From Porticoccaceae bacterium (GTDB taxonomy: Bacteria; Pseudomonadota; Gammaproteobacteria; Pseudomonadales; Porticoccaceae): DNA of 64,000 nt. How positions within the stretch are numbered: the stretch's first letter is position 1; every line of letters starts with the position of its first letter. The stretch spans positions 62,001-126,000 of the forward strand of contig CACETF010000003.1 of NCBI GenBank assembly GCA_902562425.1. Direction: 5' to 3'. Positions 17,237 through 26,714 of the stretch are shown piece by piece. The translations under genes were made by a program, and so were the position numbers. The notes beneath the pieces were generated by a model. That model saw only the letters and a list, made by a program, of their open reading frames with translations, had not been told where the DNA came from and did not search any database.

Positions 17237-19192
17237 CTATTTTGTCTTGTTGCCCATTTTTTTGGTACTTAAAAGCTTATGTTTTATATCTTTTTTTATG
17301 TCTTTTTCGGGATACTCGTCGGACAGTTCGAAAAGTATTTTATACAACTGTTTTACATCTCCTTCTCCAAGGGGCTCTCGGTTTAGAATAACTTTCGCCT
17401 GCTGAACACGGGGCAGAGCAGAAAAAAGTTCCTTAGAAACGTGGTCAAATGCATCGCAGAATTCATCCGAATTCCGTCTTTTTGTATCGTAGGGTGCACT
17501 GTACATGTCATCAAGTGTAAAACTAGTCAAGTAATCGACATCTTTTTTGAGTTCGAGATCACTTGTCCAATAAGCCAAAATTTGGCAGGTGCTATAGTCG
17601 GGATGTTTTCTAATAAAATTTAGTAACCGCACGAATATATCAATTTCGTTGTTTTCGGATTGTTGAAGTATTGACATGTCGTGGATATGTTGTGAGAGAG
17701 TTGGGTAATTGATCAGTAATCCCGTGAGGTAATGAATTGGCGATAATCTCAGTTTTCTCTTTGGTTTTTGATTAGGTGCTTCTAATTGTGTTGTTTCATA
17801 TATTGTCTTTGTGCTGTTGTTCACGAATGTTCCTGTTGATGGTGGATCCATTGAGCCTCCAATTGCACTGACGTATTCGGAATTATTTCTGTTGTTCTCA
17901 GATATCAAATACTTCAAGTTGTCCTTTGGTACTCCTGTTCTTTGAGAAAGCTCTTCGAGCATGAGATGTTTAAAGACACCATGCGGGATTTTATTGATAT
18001 GTGGAGCACATATTTTACTGAATTTTGCTTTTCCATCAGCCGAGTTGAGGTCTATCCCATTCATCATTTGAGTGAAAAAGAATTCAGATAGCGGCAGAGA
18101 TGACTCAATTAAATTCATAAAAAATTTTTTTCCGCGGTCACGAATTAAGCTATCAGGGTCATGACCCCCGGGCAAGAAAAGAAAGCGAGCAGTTAAACCG
18201 TCATGAAGTTCTGTTAAGGTGGTATTTAGAGCGCGAACGGCAGCAGCGCGTCCGGCGATATCTCCATCAAAACAGAATACTATTTCCGAAGTGTTACGAA
18301 AAATCTTTTCAAGATGGTGCTTGCTAATAGATGTCCCTAAAGTAGCTACAGCGTTGTGTATACCATGTTGGGCGAGAGCTATTACATCAAAATACCCCTC
18401 TACTAAGAGTAGTTTGGCCATGTTTCTTAATTCTCTTCGAGCCTCGTATAGTCCATATAGTTCTCGACCTTTTACGAATATGGGTGTTTCTGGGGAATTT
18501 ATATACTTAGGTTTGCTGCCATCCATTACGCGCGCGCCAAAACCAATGGTGCGTCCTCGATTATCACGAATTGGAAAAATGATGCGATTACGAAAACGAT
18601 CATACAGCTTACTCTCATCCTTCTTTTTGACAATCATCCCAGATTCATTTAGGAGACCTTTTGTTTGTGTGTCCAATCCCACATTTAGAAGAAGATTATC
18701 CCAGCCGGGAGGGGCAAAACCGATACCGTATTTTGCTGCAATTTGACCGCTTAAACCACGCCGTTTTAAGTAGCTCGTTGCTTTAGCTGAATATTTATGG
18801 GTTCGTAACTGAAGCCGATAAAAATTGTCACATTGCTTGAGAGTGGAGTATAAGCTTTTTCGTTTTTCGTCCTCGTTTTTTAGACTAAGTTTTGCTGATG
18901 GCGCTTGAATTCCGGCGATTGCAGATAGCACCTCTATCGCGGCTACGAAATCGATTTTGTCAAATTCCATTATGAAGTTTAGTGCACTGCCTCCCTTGCT
19001 ACATCCGAAACAGTAATAAAATTGCTTATCCTGTGCTACTGAAAAAGAAGGTGTTTTTTCATCGTGAAAAGGACAACATGCTGTGTAATTCTTACCTGTT
19101 TTTTTAAGTTTTAATCTTGTTCCGATAACATCAACGATATCAATGCGAGATAGAAGATCGTCGATGAAATGCTGTGGTATAAGTCCGGACAT
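17237..19192 (-). CDS. dnaG: DNA primase DnaG
   Basis: Primase of 651 residues that makes RNA primers at the replication fork. The N-terminal zinc-binding domain has CPFHDEKTPSFSV and YYCFGCSKGG (CHC2 type, about residues 40-65). The TOPRIM core shows LLVEGYFDVIAL and CFDGDIAGRAAA. A longer, poorly conserved C-terminal region should bind DnaB helicase. It lies between rpsU and rpoD, the classic order. Confidence 0.97.
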   Translation of the reverse strand: MSGLIPQHFIDDLLSRIDIVDVIGTRLKLKKTGKNYTACCPFHDEKTPSFSVAQDKQFYYCFGCSKGGSALNFIMEFDKIDFVAAIEVLSAIAGIQAPSAKLSLKNEDEKRKSLYSTLKQCDNFYRLQLRTHKYSAKATSYLKRRGLSGQIAAKYGIGFAPPGWDNLLLNVGLDTQTKGLLNESGMIVKKKDESKLYDRFRNRIIFPIRDNRGRTIGFGARVMDGSKPKYINSPETPIFVKGRELYGLYEARRELRNMAKLLLVEGYFDVIALAQHGIHNAVATLGTSISKHHLEKIFRNTSEIVFCFDGDIAGRAAAVRALNTTLTELHDGLTARFLFLPGGHDPDSLIRDRGKKFFMNLIESSLPLSEFFFTQMMNGIDLNSADGKAKFSKICAPHINKIPHGVFKHLMLEELSQRTGVPKDNLKYLISENNRNNSEYVSAIGGSMDPPSTGTFVNNSTKTIYETTQLEAPNQKPKRKLRLSPIHYLTGLLINYPTLSQHIHDMSILQQSENNEIDIFVRLLNFIRKHPDYSTCQILAYWTSDLELKKDVDYLTSFTLDDMYSAPYDTKRRNSDEFCDAFDHVSKELFSALPRVQQAKVILNREPLGEGDVKQLYKILFELSDEYPEKDIKKDIKHKLLSTKKMGNKTK

Positions 19193-19317
19193 TTAGTTGA
19201 CACACATATTACAACTTGGTTGAACATAGTGTACTCGGTGGCAGGAAAAAGTTGAAATGGTTACACGGCGCCTGTACTTCAAATTCAACTAGCTAACGTA
19301 ATGCAGTGTCCCTACAT

Positions 19318-19533
19318 TTAATAAAGTCTTGTGAATTTTCGGGATTCTCTGGAGACCTTTTTTTGATTCCTTTTTACCGCCGCAGCTGCCTTTCGTTTTC
19401 GTTCCCATGTAGGTTTCTCATAAAATTCGCAACTCCTTACTTTTGCAAGTATCCCCGCTTTTTCACATGACCTTTTGAACCTGCGAAGCGCTATGTCAAA
19501 GGGCTCATTTTCTTTTATTCGCACGCTTGGCAT
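19318..19533 (-). CDS. rpsU: 30S ribosomal protein S21
   Basis: A 71-residue basic protein starting [19 protein letters not shown] and ending SRKFTRLY, the full length of S21. I choose the ATG at 19533 because AGGAAGA lies upstream and the N-terminus then matches the family; a longer frame to 19578 adds unrelated sequence. First gene of rpsU-dnaG-rpoD, divergent from tsaD. The 125 bases between rpsU and dnaG show no clear terminator. Confidence 0.97.
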   Translation of the reverse strand: MPSVRIKENEPFDIALRRFKRSCEKAGILAKVRSCEFYEKPTWERKRKAAAAVKRNQKKVSRESRKFTRLY

Positions 19534-19769
19534 TGAATTGTCTTCCTGTCTGTCAACCATTTCATATGGAAATGTCACTTTAAATTAAAATAGTCGGCGA
19601 TTATAACGAGTATTTTTTATCATGCAAAGATCCCAACGCTTAAGTTTGTGAGATAATAAAAGGTAATATAGACAACTTAGTTGCTCAATAAGCTTAGTTG
19701 CAAAATTTGAACAGTAATTTATTGAGTGTGAGTGTCACAAATTAACAGTTATTGGCGGAAATCACAGAA

Positions 19770-20804
19770 ATGCGCGTTTTAGGAATTGAAACCTCGTGTG
19801 ATGAGACGGGCATTGCGCTTTACGATAGTAAAGCTGGATTATTAGCAAACCGTGTTTACTCTCAGGCACCTATTCACTCTGAGTTTGGTGGAGTTGTTCC
19901 AGAGCTTGCTTCGCGCGATCACGTAAAAAAAATATTGCCTTTAATATCTTTAGTTTTAAAAGATGCTGCTCTTGAAAAGACTGATTTGAATGCAATTTCG
20001 TACACGAGAGGTCCAGGATTAGCTGGCGCTCTAATGGTTGGAGCTGGGGTGGCATCATCGTTGGCCTTTGCATTGAAAATTCCAGTATTGGGCATACACC
20101 ATATGGAAGGCCATTTATTGGCGCCAATGTTGGAGGAACACCCTCCAAAGTTTCCGTTCATAACACTCCTCGTTTCAGGAGGGCATACCCAACTGGTGCT
20201 CGCAGAGGCTATTGGAAAATATAAAATTATGGGAGAGTCTAGAGACGACGCAGCGGGGGAGGCATTCGATAAAATAGCTCAGTTATTGGGCTTAGGTTAT
20301 CCCGGAGGTGCCGAAATTTCGAGAATGGCTAGATTTGGGGATGTGACTCGATTTAATTTTCCGCGTCCAATGACCGACCGTCCAGGACTTGATTTTAGCT
20401 TTTCTGGGTTAAAAACTCATACAAAAAATTTAGTCTTAAATAATTGTGGATCGGAAGGCTTACCTCACCCTGACACAATCGCGGATATTTGTGCGGGACT
20501 TCAAGAAGCGATAGTCGATACATTGGTCGTGAAAAGCCTGAGGGCGCTCCAATCAGAGGGGTTATCGAAGTTAGTTATTGCTGGCGGCGTGGCTTCTAAC
20601 ACTAGATTACGAGAAAAACTCAGTAAGGTAATGTTAGACATTGGAGCGTCAGTTTTTTATGCAAGGCCTGAATTTTGCACCGACAATGGAGCAATGATTG
20701 CTTATGCTGGCTGCCAGCGTTTACTCGCGGGAGAATCCAGTAGCCTATCTATCTCCATAAAGCCGCGATGGCCAATTTCCCAGTTGTCTCTTTTAGGAGC
20801 TTAA
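19770..20804 (+). CDS. tsaD: tRNA N6-adenosine threonylcarbamoyltransferase TsaD
   Basis: Catalytic subunit (344 residues) that transfers the threonylcarbamoyl group to A37 of tRNAs reading ANN codons, working with TsaB and TsaE. Motifs are [10 protein letters not shown] near residues 4-13, the metal-binding HHMEGH, the nucleotide-binding SGGHTQLV and [11 protein letters not shown]. The ATG at 19770 fits the family N-terminus; a TTG 18 bases upstream adds six residues. It is divergent from rpsU, as in many gammaproteobacteria. Confidence 0.97.
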   Translation: MRVLGIETSCDETGIALYDSKAGLLANRVYSQAPIHSEFGGVVPELASRDHVKKILPLISLVLKDAALEKTDLNAISYTRGPGLAGALMVGAGVASSLAFALKIPVLGIHHMEGHLLAPMLEEHPPKFPFITLLVSGGHTQLVLAEAIGKYKIMGESRDDAAGEAFDKIAQLLGLGYPGGAEISRMARFGDVTRFNFPRPMTDRPGLDFSFSGLKTHTKNLVLNNCGSEGLPHPDTIADICAGLQEAIVDTLVVKSLRALQSEGLSKLVIAGGVASNTRLREKLSKVMLDIGASVFYARPEFCTDNGAMIAYAGCQRLLAGESSSLSISIKPRWPISQLSLLGA

Positions 20805-20810
20805 CAATCA

Positions 20811-21176
20811 ATGGACATAGTTTACATATCAGATCTTCAAATAGAGACTGTGATTGGCATATTTGATTGGGAGAGGGAAGTGAAGCAAGTTGTGAGTCTT
20901 GATATCGAAATGGCAACAGATATTCGCAAAGCTGCGGAGACTGACGATATTCAATTTGCGATCAACTACAAGGCTATTGCAAAAAAAGTGATTAAGTTTA
21001 TACAGGAAAGTGAATTTTTTTTGGTTGAGCGGATGGCTGAGGAGGTCGCAAAGCTCATCCTAGCAGAGTTTTCAGTAACTTGGCTAAGATTGCGGGTCAG
21101 CAAACCCGGTGCCCTTAGGGGGTCAAAGGACGTGGGTATAATTATAGAGCGTGGAGAAAAAAATTTTTGTCCCTAA
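20811..21176 (+). CDS. folB: Dihydroneopterin aldolase FolB
   Basis: A 121-residue enzyme of folate synthesis that splits dihydroneopterin to hydroxymethyl-dihydropterin and glycolaldehyde. Family marks are IETVIGIFDWERE, the INYKAI segment, FFLVERMAEEVA and the lysine in RVSKPGALRGSKDVGI. It follows tsaD by six bases and overlaps folK, which uses its product. Confidence 0.94.
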   Translation: MDIVYISDLQIETVIGIFDWEREVKQVVSLDIEMATDIRKAAETDDIQFAINYKAIAKKVIKFIQESEFFLVERMAEEVAKLILAEFSVTWLRLRVSKPGALRGSKDVGIIIERGEKNFCP

Positions 21177-21679
21177 TTTATTTGAGTCTTGGAAGCAACA
21201 TTGATGCCCCAAAAAATATACGTGCTGCTTTGGATGCCTTGGAGCAGCAGTTTGGATTATGTCGTATTTCTTCAGTGTATGAGAGTAAATCTTTAGGTTT
21301 CCAGGGGAAAAATTTTCTCAATATAGCGGTGACTATTCATTCTCATCTTCCGATAAATGAGCTTTTGAAGGTCTTTAAAATAATTGAGGACGTACTTAAT
21401 AGAGATAGGAGCGCACCAAAATTCTCAGATCGGACAATGGATATAGATATCTTATGCGTTGATGACCGCTGGGGTGATGTTGATGGCATCAGGCTTCCTC
21501 GCGCGGAGATTCTTGAGAATGCATTTGTATTATTACCACTGGCCGAGATTGCTCCAGATTGTATACATCCCTGTACCGGATTAACTTATGCCAATCATTG
21601 GAAAATCTTCGATAAGGACAGTCAGGACCTTCGGAGGGTGAACTTTAGCTGGCGAGGAAGACAAATCAGTTTTAGTTAA
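21167..21679 (+). CDS. folK: HPPK, 6-hydroxymethyl-7,8-dihydropterin pyrophosphokinase
   Basis: A 170-residue kinase that moves pyrophosphate from ATP to hydroxymethyl-dihydropterin. It shows IYLSLGSNIDAPKNI at the start, FSDRTMDIDILCVDD (magnesium-binding DxD) and LPRAEILENAFVLLPLAEI. The start is TTG at 21167, inside the end of folB, with GGAG upstream at usable distance; no ATG fits. Translational coupling with folB is likely. Confidence 0.93.
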   Translation: MSLIYLSLGSNIDAPKNIRAALDALEQQFGLCRISSVYESKSLGFQGKNFLNIAVTIHSHLPINELLKVFKIIEDVLNRDRSAPKFSDRTMDIDILCVDDRWGDVDGIRLPRAEILENAFVLLPLAEIAPDCIHPCTGLTYANHWKIFDKDSQDLRRVNFSWRGRQISFS

Positions 21680-21718
21680 CTTGTTTAAGCTTTTTTTCAA
21701 ATGTTTGATGAAGAAGGA

Positions 21719-22468
21719 TTAAAGAAGGCTACCTGAGGCGCCTCCATCAACCGTGATCGTCTGCCCCGTAACGTATGTCGCGACATTTGACAAAAAAAAC
21801 GTTGTCTCTGCAATATCAGACTCTGCACCAAGTCGGCCAATTGGAATAGACGCAAGAATTTTGTCATGCTTGAGCTTGTGATCTTTCTCGTGTGCTGGCC
21901 ATAAAATTGCCCCCGGAGCTACACTGTTTACTCGCACCTCAGGTGCAAGTTCAAGGGCTAAGGACTTGGTCATTGCAATGTTGCCGGCTTTGGCAATTGT
22001 GTATATGGAATGTTCTTTAAGCGTCTGTCTAGCATGCATATCAGAAATATTTACTATAGAACCATTACTTTTTCGCAGTAAAGGCGCCAGTTCCTTGCTT
22101 AAAAAGAAGGGGCCTTTGAGGTTGGAGTTGATCAGATCATTCCAATGACTTTCATTTGCGTTCTCTAGTGCAGTTGGATAAAAACTGGAGGCGTTATTTA
22201 CGAGAACATCAATGCGTCCGACTGACTCAACCAGACTAATAATTCTTTTAACGCAGATAAGTTCATTCAAATCGCCTTGCACCAACAGAGCACTTTTTCT
22301 GCGTTTTGAATTTAAGTTATCACGGAGACGGTTGGCCTCAGCCGCAGACTTATTGTAATGGATAATTACGTTAAAATTTCTTGCATGGAACAACTTTATT
22401 ATCTCAGAACCAATACGTTTAGCGGCGCCGGTTACGAGAATAATTTGATTATTTTTTGATTCAAACAT
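21719..22468 (-). CDS. Short-chain reductase, pteridine reductase/FolM type
   Basis: NAD(P)-dependent short-chain dehydrogenase of 249 residues. The cofactor loop is TGAAKRIG near residues 14-21, NNAS follows near 90 and the catalytic YxxxK is in YTIAKAG. The arginine-containing TGAAKRIG form is typical of pteridine reductases such as FolM, which reduces dihydromonapterin or dihydrobiopterin. Convergence with folB-folK supports a pterin substrate. Other SDR roles cannot be excluded. Confidence 0.72.
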   Translation of the reverse strand: MFESKNNQIILVTGAAKRIGSEIIKLFHARNFNVIIHYNKSAAEANRLRDNLNSKRRKSALLVQGDLNELICVKRIISLVESVGRIDVLVNNASSFYPTALENANESHWNDLINSNLKGPFFLSKELAPLLRKSNGSIVNISDMHARQTLKEHSIYTIAKAGNIAMTKSLALELAPEVRVNSVAPGAILWPAHEKDHKLKHDKILASIPIGRLGAESDIAETTFFLSNVATYVTGQTITVDGGASGSLL

Positions 22469-22493
22469 TAAGAGTGATTTCTCATTTAACTAG

Positions 22494-23705
22494 TCAAAAA
22501 TGAAAAGTTAATTTGCATTGCTCAATGGCTTGGAGACGTTTGTTTCTTATTAAATCTCCAATTTCATCACCTTTCAAATCGAGCTTAATTATATCTGATA
22601 CGTCAAGATTGGCTACTATTTTTTGCGTTGCTCTTAAGAAGGACGACGCCTGAGAAGGATAACCCGATTTTGTTATAGCGTCTAAGCAAATCAGTAAGTT
22701 CTCTAAATCGTCGTTTGATTGAGTTGCATTTACACTGAGTAAAATCTTCAGTATTCCCTCTGAACTAATTTCATGGATTGTTTGAGGTAATTTTTGATTC
22801 CGGTGTGCAATTAACGCAAGTCTCCTAAATTTACTGGGAACTTTTAATCGATCACATACATCCGCCAGTTGTGACTCCAATGCTTTCTCCTCGGTTAAAC
22901 TCAGTTGAGCGTCACATTCTTCAGTTCTTTGGTAAATCTGGGCAAAAGTGGCTGCGAATCGAATAACTATTTTTTCGGATAATTGAGCTGCGTTCATCAG
23001 CGAGTCTAAAGGATTTTGAATAAATGAATTTATCTTGTTGCAGCCGGAATCTTCTGATAATTCTATTATAGAGTTCAATTCCGGAAAAAGAGGTTTCAAC
23101 GCTCCGCACTTACGTAAAATTTTAAAGTAGATATGGGGATTTTTTTCTCCTAAGGCCTTTTCCGTCTCCCTCCAAACGCGCTCAGCAACCAAAAAGCTGA
23201 GTTCTCCGCTTGATACTATCTCATGCATGATTTCAATTGTGGGTTTGGCAACACGAAAACCCAGATGATAATATCGTGCCGCAAAACGCGCTGTACGGAG
23301 GACTCTGACAGGATCTTCACGAAATGCTCTCGACACATGCCTTATTTTTTTTTTAATGATGTCCTTTTGACCATGAAATGGATCTATGAGGCACCCCTCC
23401 GAAGTCTCCGCGATTGCATTTATGGTGAGGTCTCTGCGCCTCAGATCGTCTTCCAGTGTTACCTCGGCAGACGAATAAAAAGTGAAGCCGTGGTAGCCTG
23501 CACCTGTCTTTTTTTCAGTTCGTGCAAGCGCATATTCTTCCTTGCTAGTTGGGTGTAAAAATACAGGGAAATCTTTTCCGACTGGACGGAAGCCAAGTTC
23601 AATCATTTTTTTTGGAGAGCCACCCACAACGACCCAATCACTTTCATTACTCGGGAAATTTATCAATTTGTCTCTTACAGCGCCGCCGACACGATAAAAT
23701 TTCAC
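22494..23705 (-). CDS. cca: CCA-adding tRNA nucleotidyltransferase with altered catalytic motifs
   Basis: Adds or repairs the 3' CCA of tRNAs (403 residues; E. coli 412). YRVGGAVRD, RRDLTINAIAE and DPVRVLRTARFAARY follow the E. coli type closely. Two differences stand out. The catalytic DxD (E. coli DRDW) reads ESDW, replacing the first aspartate by glutamate. The HD-domain HDLGKG is replaced by AQIYQR, so the phosphohydrolase activities of the E. coli enzyme are probably lost. The start is GTG, with AAGGA 9 bases upstream. Encoded CCA on the tRNA here would leave it a repair role for that tRNA. Confidence 0.92.
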   Translation of the reverse strand: MKFYRVGGAVRDKLINFPSNESDWVVVGGSPKKMIELGFRPVGKDFPVFLHPTSKEEYALARTEKKTGAGYHGFTFYSSAEVTLEDDLRRRDLTINAIAETSEGCLIDPFHGQKDIIKKKIRHVSRAFREDPVRVLRTARFAARYYHLGFRVAKPTIEIMHEIVSSGELSFLVAERVWRETEKALGEKNPHIYFKILRKCGALKPLFPELNSIIELSEDSGCNKINSFIQNPLDSLMNAAQLSEKIVIRFAATFAQIYQRTEECDAQLSLTEEKALESQLADVCDRLKVPSKFRRLALIAHRNQKLPQTIHEISSEGILKILLSVNATQSNDDLENLLICLDAITKSGYPSQASSFLRATQKIVANLDVSDIIKLDLKGDEIGDLIRNKRLQAIEQCKLTFHF

Positions 23706-23709
23706 TACA

Positions 23710-23823
23710 CTATTTCCTTAATGGTTGCACAGGGCCATCTGGGCAAGCCCAATAATTTGGGCACATGCTCCCTGTCTTATACTTGACTGCGCTCGCCTCA
23801 AGGTCCCAATAGTAGAGGCACAT
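23710..23823 (-). CDS. Putative 37-aa cysteine-containing peptide upstream of cca
   Basis: An ATG-to-TAG frame of 37 codons contains KYKTGSMCPNYWACPDGP, with cysteine and proline spacing like a small metal or redox motif. It ends four bases before the cca start, and its last codons contain the cca ribosome site. I know no family for it, and its upstream site is weak. It could be a small protein of the cca operon or chance. Confidence 0.25.
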   Translation of the reverse strand: MCLYYWDLEASAVKYKTGSMCPNYWACPDGPVQPLRK

Positions 23824-23939
23824 GTTTATGTAGTAAACTCTGAGGCCGAAATTTTGGAATTTTTATGAAAGAATTTTTATACATATTTTTGCTAACATGA
23901 TACGCGTTGATTAATTTTTTTACATCGCCTTTTCGTTTA

Positions 23940-24587
23940 ATGAGCATACTGGGTTTGACGAAATCTAACGATAAAGTTTTACAAGCAGAGAACCTCGCAT
24001 TCGAGAGAAATGGATGCACCATTTTTAGTGGGGTGAATTTTTATGTGAGTGAGGGTGAACTACTTTTGCTACAGGGCAGGAATGGTTGTGGGAAAAGCAC
24101 ACTACTACGTATTTTAACCTCTCTAATTAAACCTCAACAAGGTTTTGTCAGCACTTATGGTGAAAATATCTATGCTGATAGGCATAAATACCTAAGTAAT
24201 ATAATTTTTATTGGACACCAATTGGCCTTGAAATTAGCTTTAAGCCCTTTGGATAATCTTTACTGGACGGCTTCCTCAACAAGAGGAAGACAGCATATCT
24301 TTGAGGCTATGGATGAAATGGGTCTGAGCTCTGTCAGCGGTTTACCTTGTTATCGTTTATCAGCGGGGCAACTTAAAAGAGTGGCTTTAACTAGACTAAT
24401 TTTGAGTGATGCAAAGTTGTGGCTTTTGGATGAGCCATTTGCTTCGCTGGATCTTTCTGGGGTGTCGATCATAGAAAAATTAATTGAGAGGCATTTGAAG
24501 CAGAATGGAAGTGTTTTGATGACTAGTCATCAAGATCTGAGGTTATCAAACATTCGTAAGATTGACATGTCAGTTTGGTGTCATTGA
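23940..24587 (+). CDS. ccmA: Heme exporter ATPase CcmA
   Basis: ABC ATPase (215 residues) of the CcmABCD complex, which releases holo-CcmE during cytochrome c maturation. Walker A is GRNGCGKSTLL, the signature region YRLSAGQLKRV and Walker B LWLLDEPFASLD. The start is uncertain: ATG 23940 lacks a good ribosome site and a TTG at 23907 is also in frame. First gene of a complete ccmABCDEFGHI order; the next gene begins one base after its stop. Confidence 0.93.
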   Translation: MSILGLTKSNDKVLQAENLAFERNGCTIFSGVNFYVSEGELLLLQGRNGCGKSTLLRILTSLIKPQQGFVSTYGENIYADRHKYLSNIIFIGHQLALKLALSPLDNLYWTASSTRGRQHIFEAMDEMGLSSVSGLPCYRLSAGQLKRVALTRLILSDAKLWLLDEPFASLDLSGVSIIEKLIERHLKQNGSVLMTSHQDLRLSNIRKIDMSVWCH

Positions 24588-24588
24588 T

Positions 24589-25281
24589 ATGCAGAGTTCG
24601 CAGACACGGCACGATATTGGTTTTTTCGCGTATTTCCTCCGAGAGCTTTCTATGGCAAGGTCTACGTTCGAGGCCACGATCGCTCCTTTAGTATTTATGT
24701 GTATGGGGGTATCGCTTATTCCACTGGCGCTGCCTCCGGGTGCAGCCTCTCATGGCAGTATCGCACCCGGAATCGTGTGGATCATGGTCCTGCTTGCTTC
24801 TTTGATGTCGCTGGAGAGGATTTTTACGTTCGATTATGAAGATGGGTCCTTGGAGCAATTGCTTATATCGCCACAACTTTTGACCCAGCCCATATTTGGG
24901 AAGCTTGTAGCACATTGGGTCATGACTGGAGTGCCTATGGCACTTGCTTCACCGATTATGGCTTTCGTTTTATCGCTTCCAGCTGACGGATATATACCTA
25001 TGATTTTAAGCATCGTAATTGGCAGTGCTTATTTAAGTTTAGCTGGCTCAGTTTGTGCATCGTTGACTGTGTCGCTGGGGAGAGGAAGTTTTTTGTTGCC
25101 GATCACAGTGATTCCACTGTATATGCCGATAATAATTTTTGGCACTGCAACAATTGACTTCGCAATCAGTGGAATGGATTGGTTATTCCCTCTTGCAGTA
25201 ATGGGCACTTTTTTATGTCTAGCGACCGCGATCTGTCCAATTGCTGTTGCTGCGATTTTTCGTTATACAATTCTATTTTGA
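24589..25281 (+). CDS. ccmB: Heme exporter membrane protein CcmB
   Basis: A 230-residue inner-membrane protein with six hydrophobic segments, the permease partner of CcmA. Family marks are FAYFLRELSMARST near the N-terminus, LERIFTFDYEDGSLEQLLIS and PITVIPLYMPIIIFG. The ATG at 24589 follows the ccmA stop directly; an upstream in-frame start would overlap ccmA. Confidence 0.93.
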   Translation: MQSSQTRHDIGFFAYFLRELSMARSTFEATIAPLVFMCMGVSLIPLALPPGAASHGSIAPGIVWIMVLLASLMSLERIFTFDYEDGSLEQLLISPQLLTQPIFGKLVAHWVMTGVPMALASPIMAFVLSLPADGYIPMILSIVIGSAYLSLAGSVCASLTVSLGRGSFLLPITVIPLYMPIIIFGTATIDFAISGMDWLFPLAVMGTFLCLATAICPIAVAAIFRYTILF

Positions 25282-25292
25282 GGGTGGTTTTT

Positions 25293-26063
25293 TTGATTCG
25301 ATCTTTTTTTAGTTTGAAGTGGCTGTATAGGCTCAGTTCGCCGAAATTGTTTTACAGCATCAGTGGTAAGGCAATTCCTTGGCTTCTTTCGGTCTCAGTG
25401 GCACTCTTAACGCTAGGATTGTTTTGGGGTCTTTTGGTAGCGCCTCCTGATGCTCGTCAGGGCGATAGTTTTCGAATTATATATATTCACGTGCCATCTT
25501 CGTTCCTTGCATTAGCAGGCTATTATTTCATGGCAGTTGCTGGTGCAGTCGGACTGGTATGGAGAACAAAATTATCATTTTGGTTTATGAAATCCGCTGC
25601 ATCAATCGGAGCATCTATGACTTTCTTGGCATTATTTACCGGAGCGATTTGGGGAAGACCGTCGTGGGGCACCTATTGGGTTTGGGATGCTCGCGTGACA
25701 TCAATGTTAATTTTACTATTTCTCTACCTTGGCGTAATGGCAATGATAAGGGCTTTCGATAACAAAGAATATGGCCAAAAGAATGGTGCAATTCTCGCTT
25801 TAGTAGGGACCGTTAATGTGCCGATCATATATAAGTCCGTTGATTGGTGGCACACATTACATCAACCCGCCACCTTGAAACTTACATCGGAATCCACAAT
25901 CCACATCGATATGTTACAGCCGCTTTTGGTCATGATTTTAGGCTTTTATTTATTCTATGCGCTTACTATTTGTCTGTTTTTGAGAGCTGAAATCCTGTAC
26001 CACGAACAAGCTACCAGCTGGGTAAAAGACCTTTGTGCGCGAAGACAGGAAAAGTCGGGGTGA
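25293..26063 (+). CDS. ccmC: Heme-handling protein CcmC
   Basis: Integral membrane protein of about 256 residues with six TM helices that loads heme onto CcmE. The tryptophan-rich heme-binding motif is WGRPSWGTYWVWDAR, and histidines lie in IYIHVPSSFLAL and WWHTLHQPA. I choose TTG 25293 because AGGGTGG lies five bases upstream; longer frames run back into ccmB. Confidence 0.93.
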   Translation: MIRSFFSLKWLYRLSSPKLFYSISGKAIPWLLSVSVALLTLGLFWGLLVAPPDARQGDSFRIIYIHVPSSFLALAGYYFMAVAGAVGLVWRTKLSFWFMKSAASIGASMTFLALFTGAIWGRPSWGTYWVWDARVTSMLILLFLYLGVMAMIRAFDNKEYGQKNGAILALVGTVNVPIIYKSVDWWHTLHQPATLKLTSESTIHIDMLQPLLVMILGFYLFYALTICLFLRAEILYHEQATSWVKDLCARRQEKSG

Positions 26064-26067
26064 TGTA

Positions 26068-26274
26068 ATGAGAATGCAGTTTGCCTCGTTGTATGAATTA
26101 ATTGACATGGACGGACATGGAGTATTCGTTTGGACTGCTGTCTCGGTTTCGCTTCTAATCTTCTTAATTCTGGTTCTACTTCCTATTTTGTCGCACAGTC
26201 GGATTTTAAGAAATATAGAACTCGCTATGGAAACTGAGGCAAGATCATTGCGGAATGCGGATGTAAAAAAATGA
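26068..26274 (+). CDS. ccmD: CcmD, small accessory membrane protein
   Basis: A 68-residue protein with one TM segment (about 20-43) and a charged tail, the normal build of CcmD. It should hold CcmE to CcmABC. MDMDGHG-like sequence (IDMDGHGVFVW) before the TM is typical. The ATG at 26068 follows the ccmC stop by four bases; its stop overlaps the ccmE start (ATGA). Confidence 0.85.
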   Translation: MRMQFASLYELIDMDGHGVFVWTAVSVSLLIFLILVLLPILSHSRILRNIELAMETEARSLRNADVKK

Positions 26275-26702
26275 TTCATCCGCTACGAAAACAGCGAATG
26301 CAGTGGATCTGTCTCATTCTAATTTCCGCTTCAGTAGCCACTGCTCTTATTGCATATATGCTTCGACAAAATGCTAATTTTTTTTATACACCGTCTCAAA
26401 TTGTAATCGGACAAGCTCCATTAGGTGTCTCGTTGCGCGCCGGTGGTGAGGTGGTTGTAGGAAGTCTAAAACGTGCTCAACAATCCCTGGCGATTGAATT
26501 TCTCGTTTCGGACGGCTCGCATAGCGTCAAAGTAAAATATGAAGGAATTCTTCCTGATTTATTTAGCGAAGGTCAGAGCACAGTCGTTACCGGCAAGATT
26601 GATGACCAAAACACACTCCATGCCGTTCAAGTTTTGGCCAAACATGATGAAAATTATACCCCTCCAGAAATAGCTGAAATGTATGAAAACCAAGGAATAT
26701 AG
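26271..26702 (+). CDS. ccmE: Heme chaperone CcmE
   Basis: Periplasmic heme chaperone of 143 residues, anchored by an N-terminal TM (about 11-31). The heme-binding histidine is H125 in VLAKHDENYTPPE, with the conserved tyrosine four residues later. An OB-fold domain spans about 35-120. It receives heme through CcmC and passes it to CcmF. Confidence 0.95.
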   Translation: MIHPLRKQRMQWICLILISASVATALIAYMLRQNANFFYTPSQIVIGQAPLGVSLRAGGEVVVGSLKRAQQSLAIEFLVSDGSHSVKVKYEGILPDLFSEGQSTVVTGKIDDQNTLHAVQVLAKHDENYTPPEIAEMYENQGI

Positions 26703-26714
26703 GTAAATTTAAAC

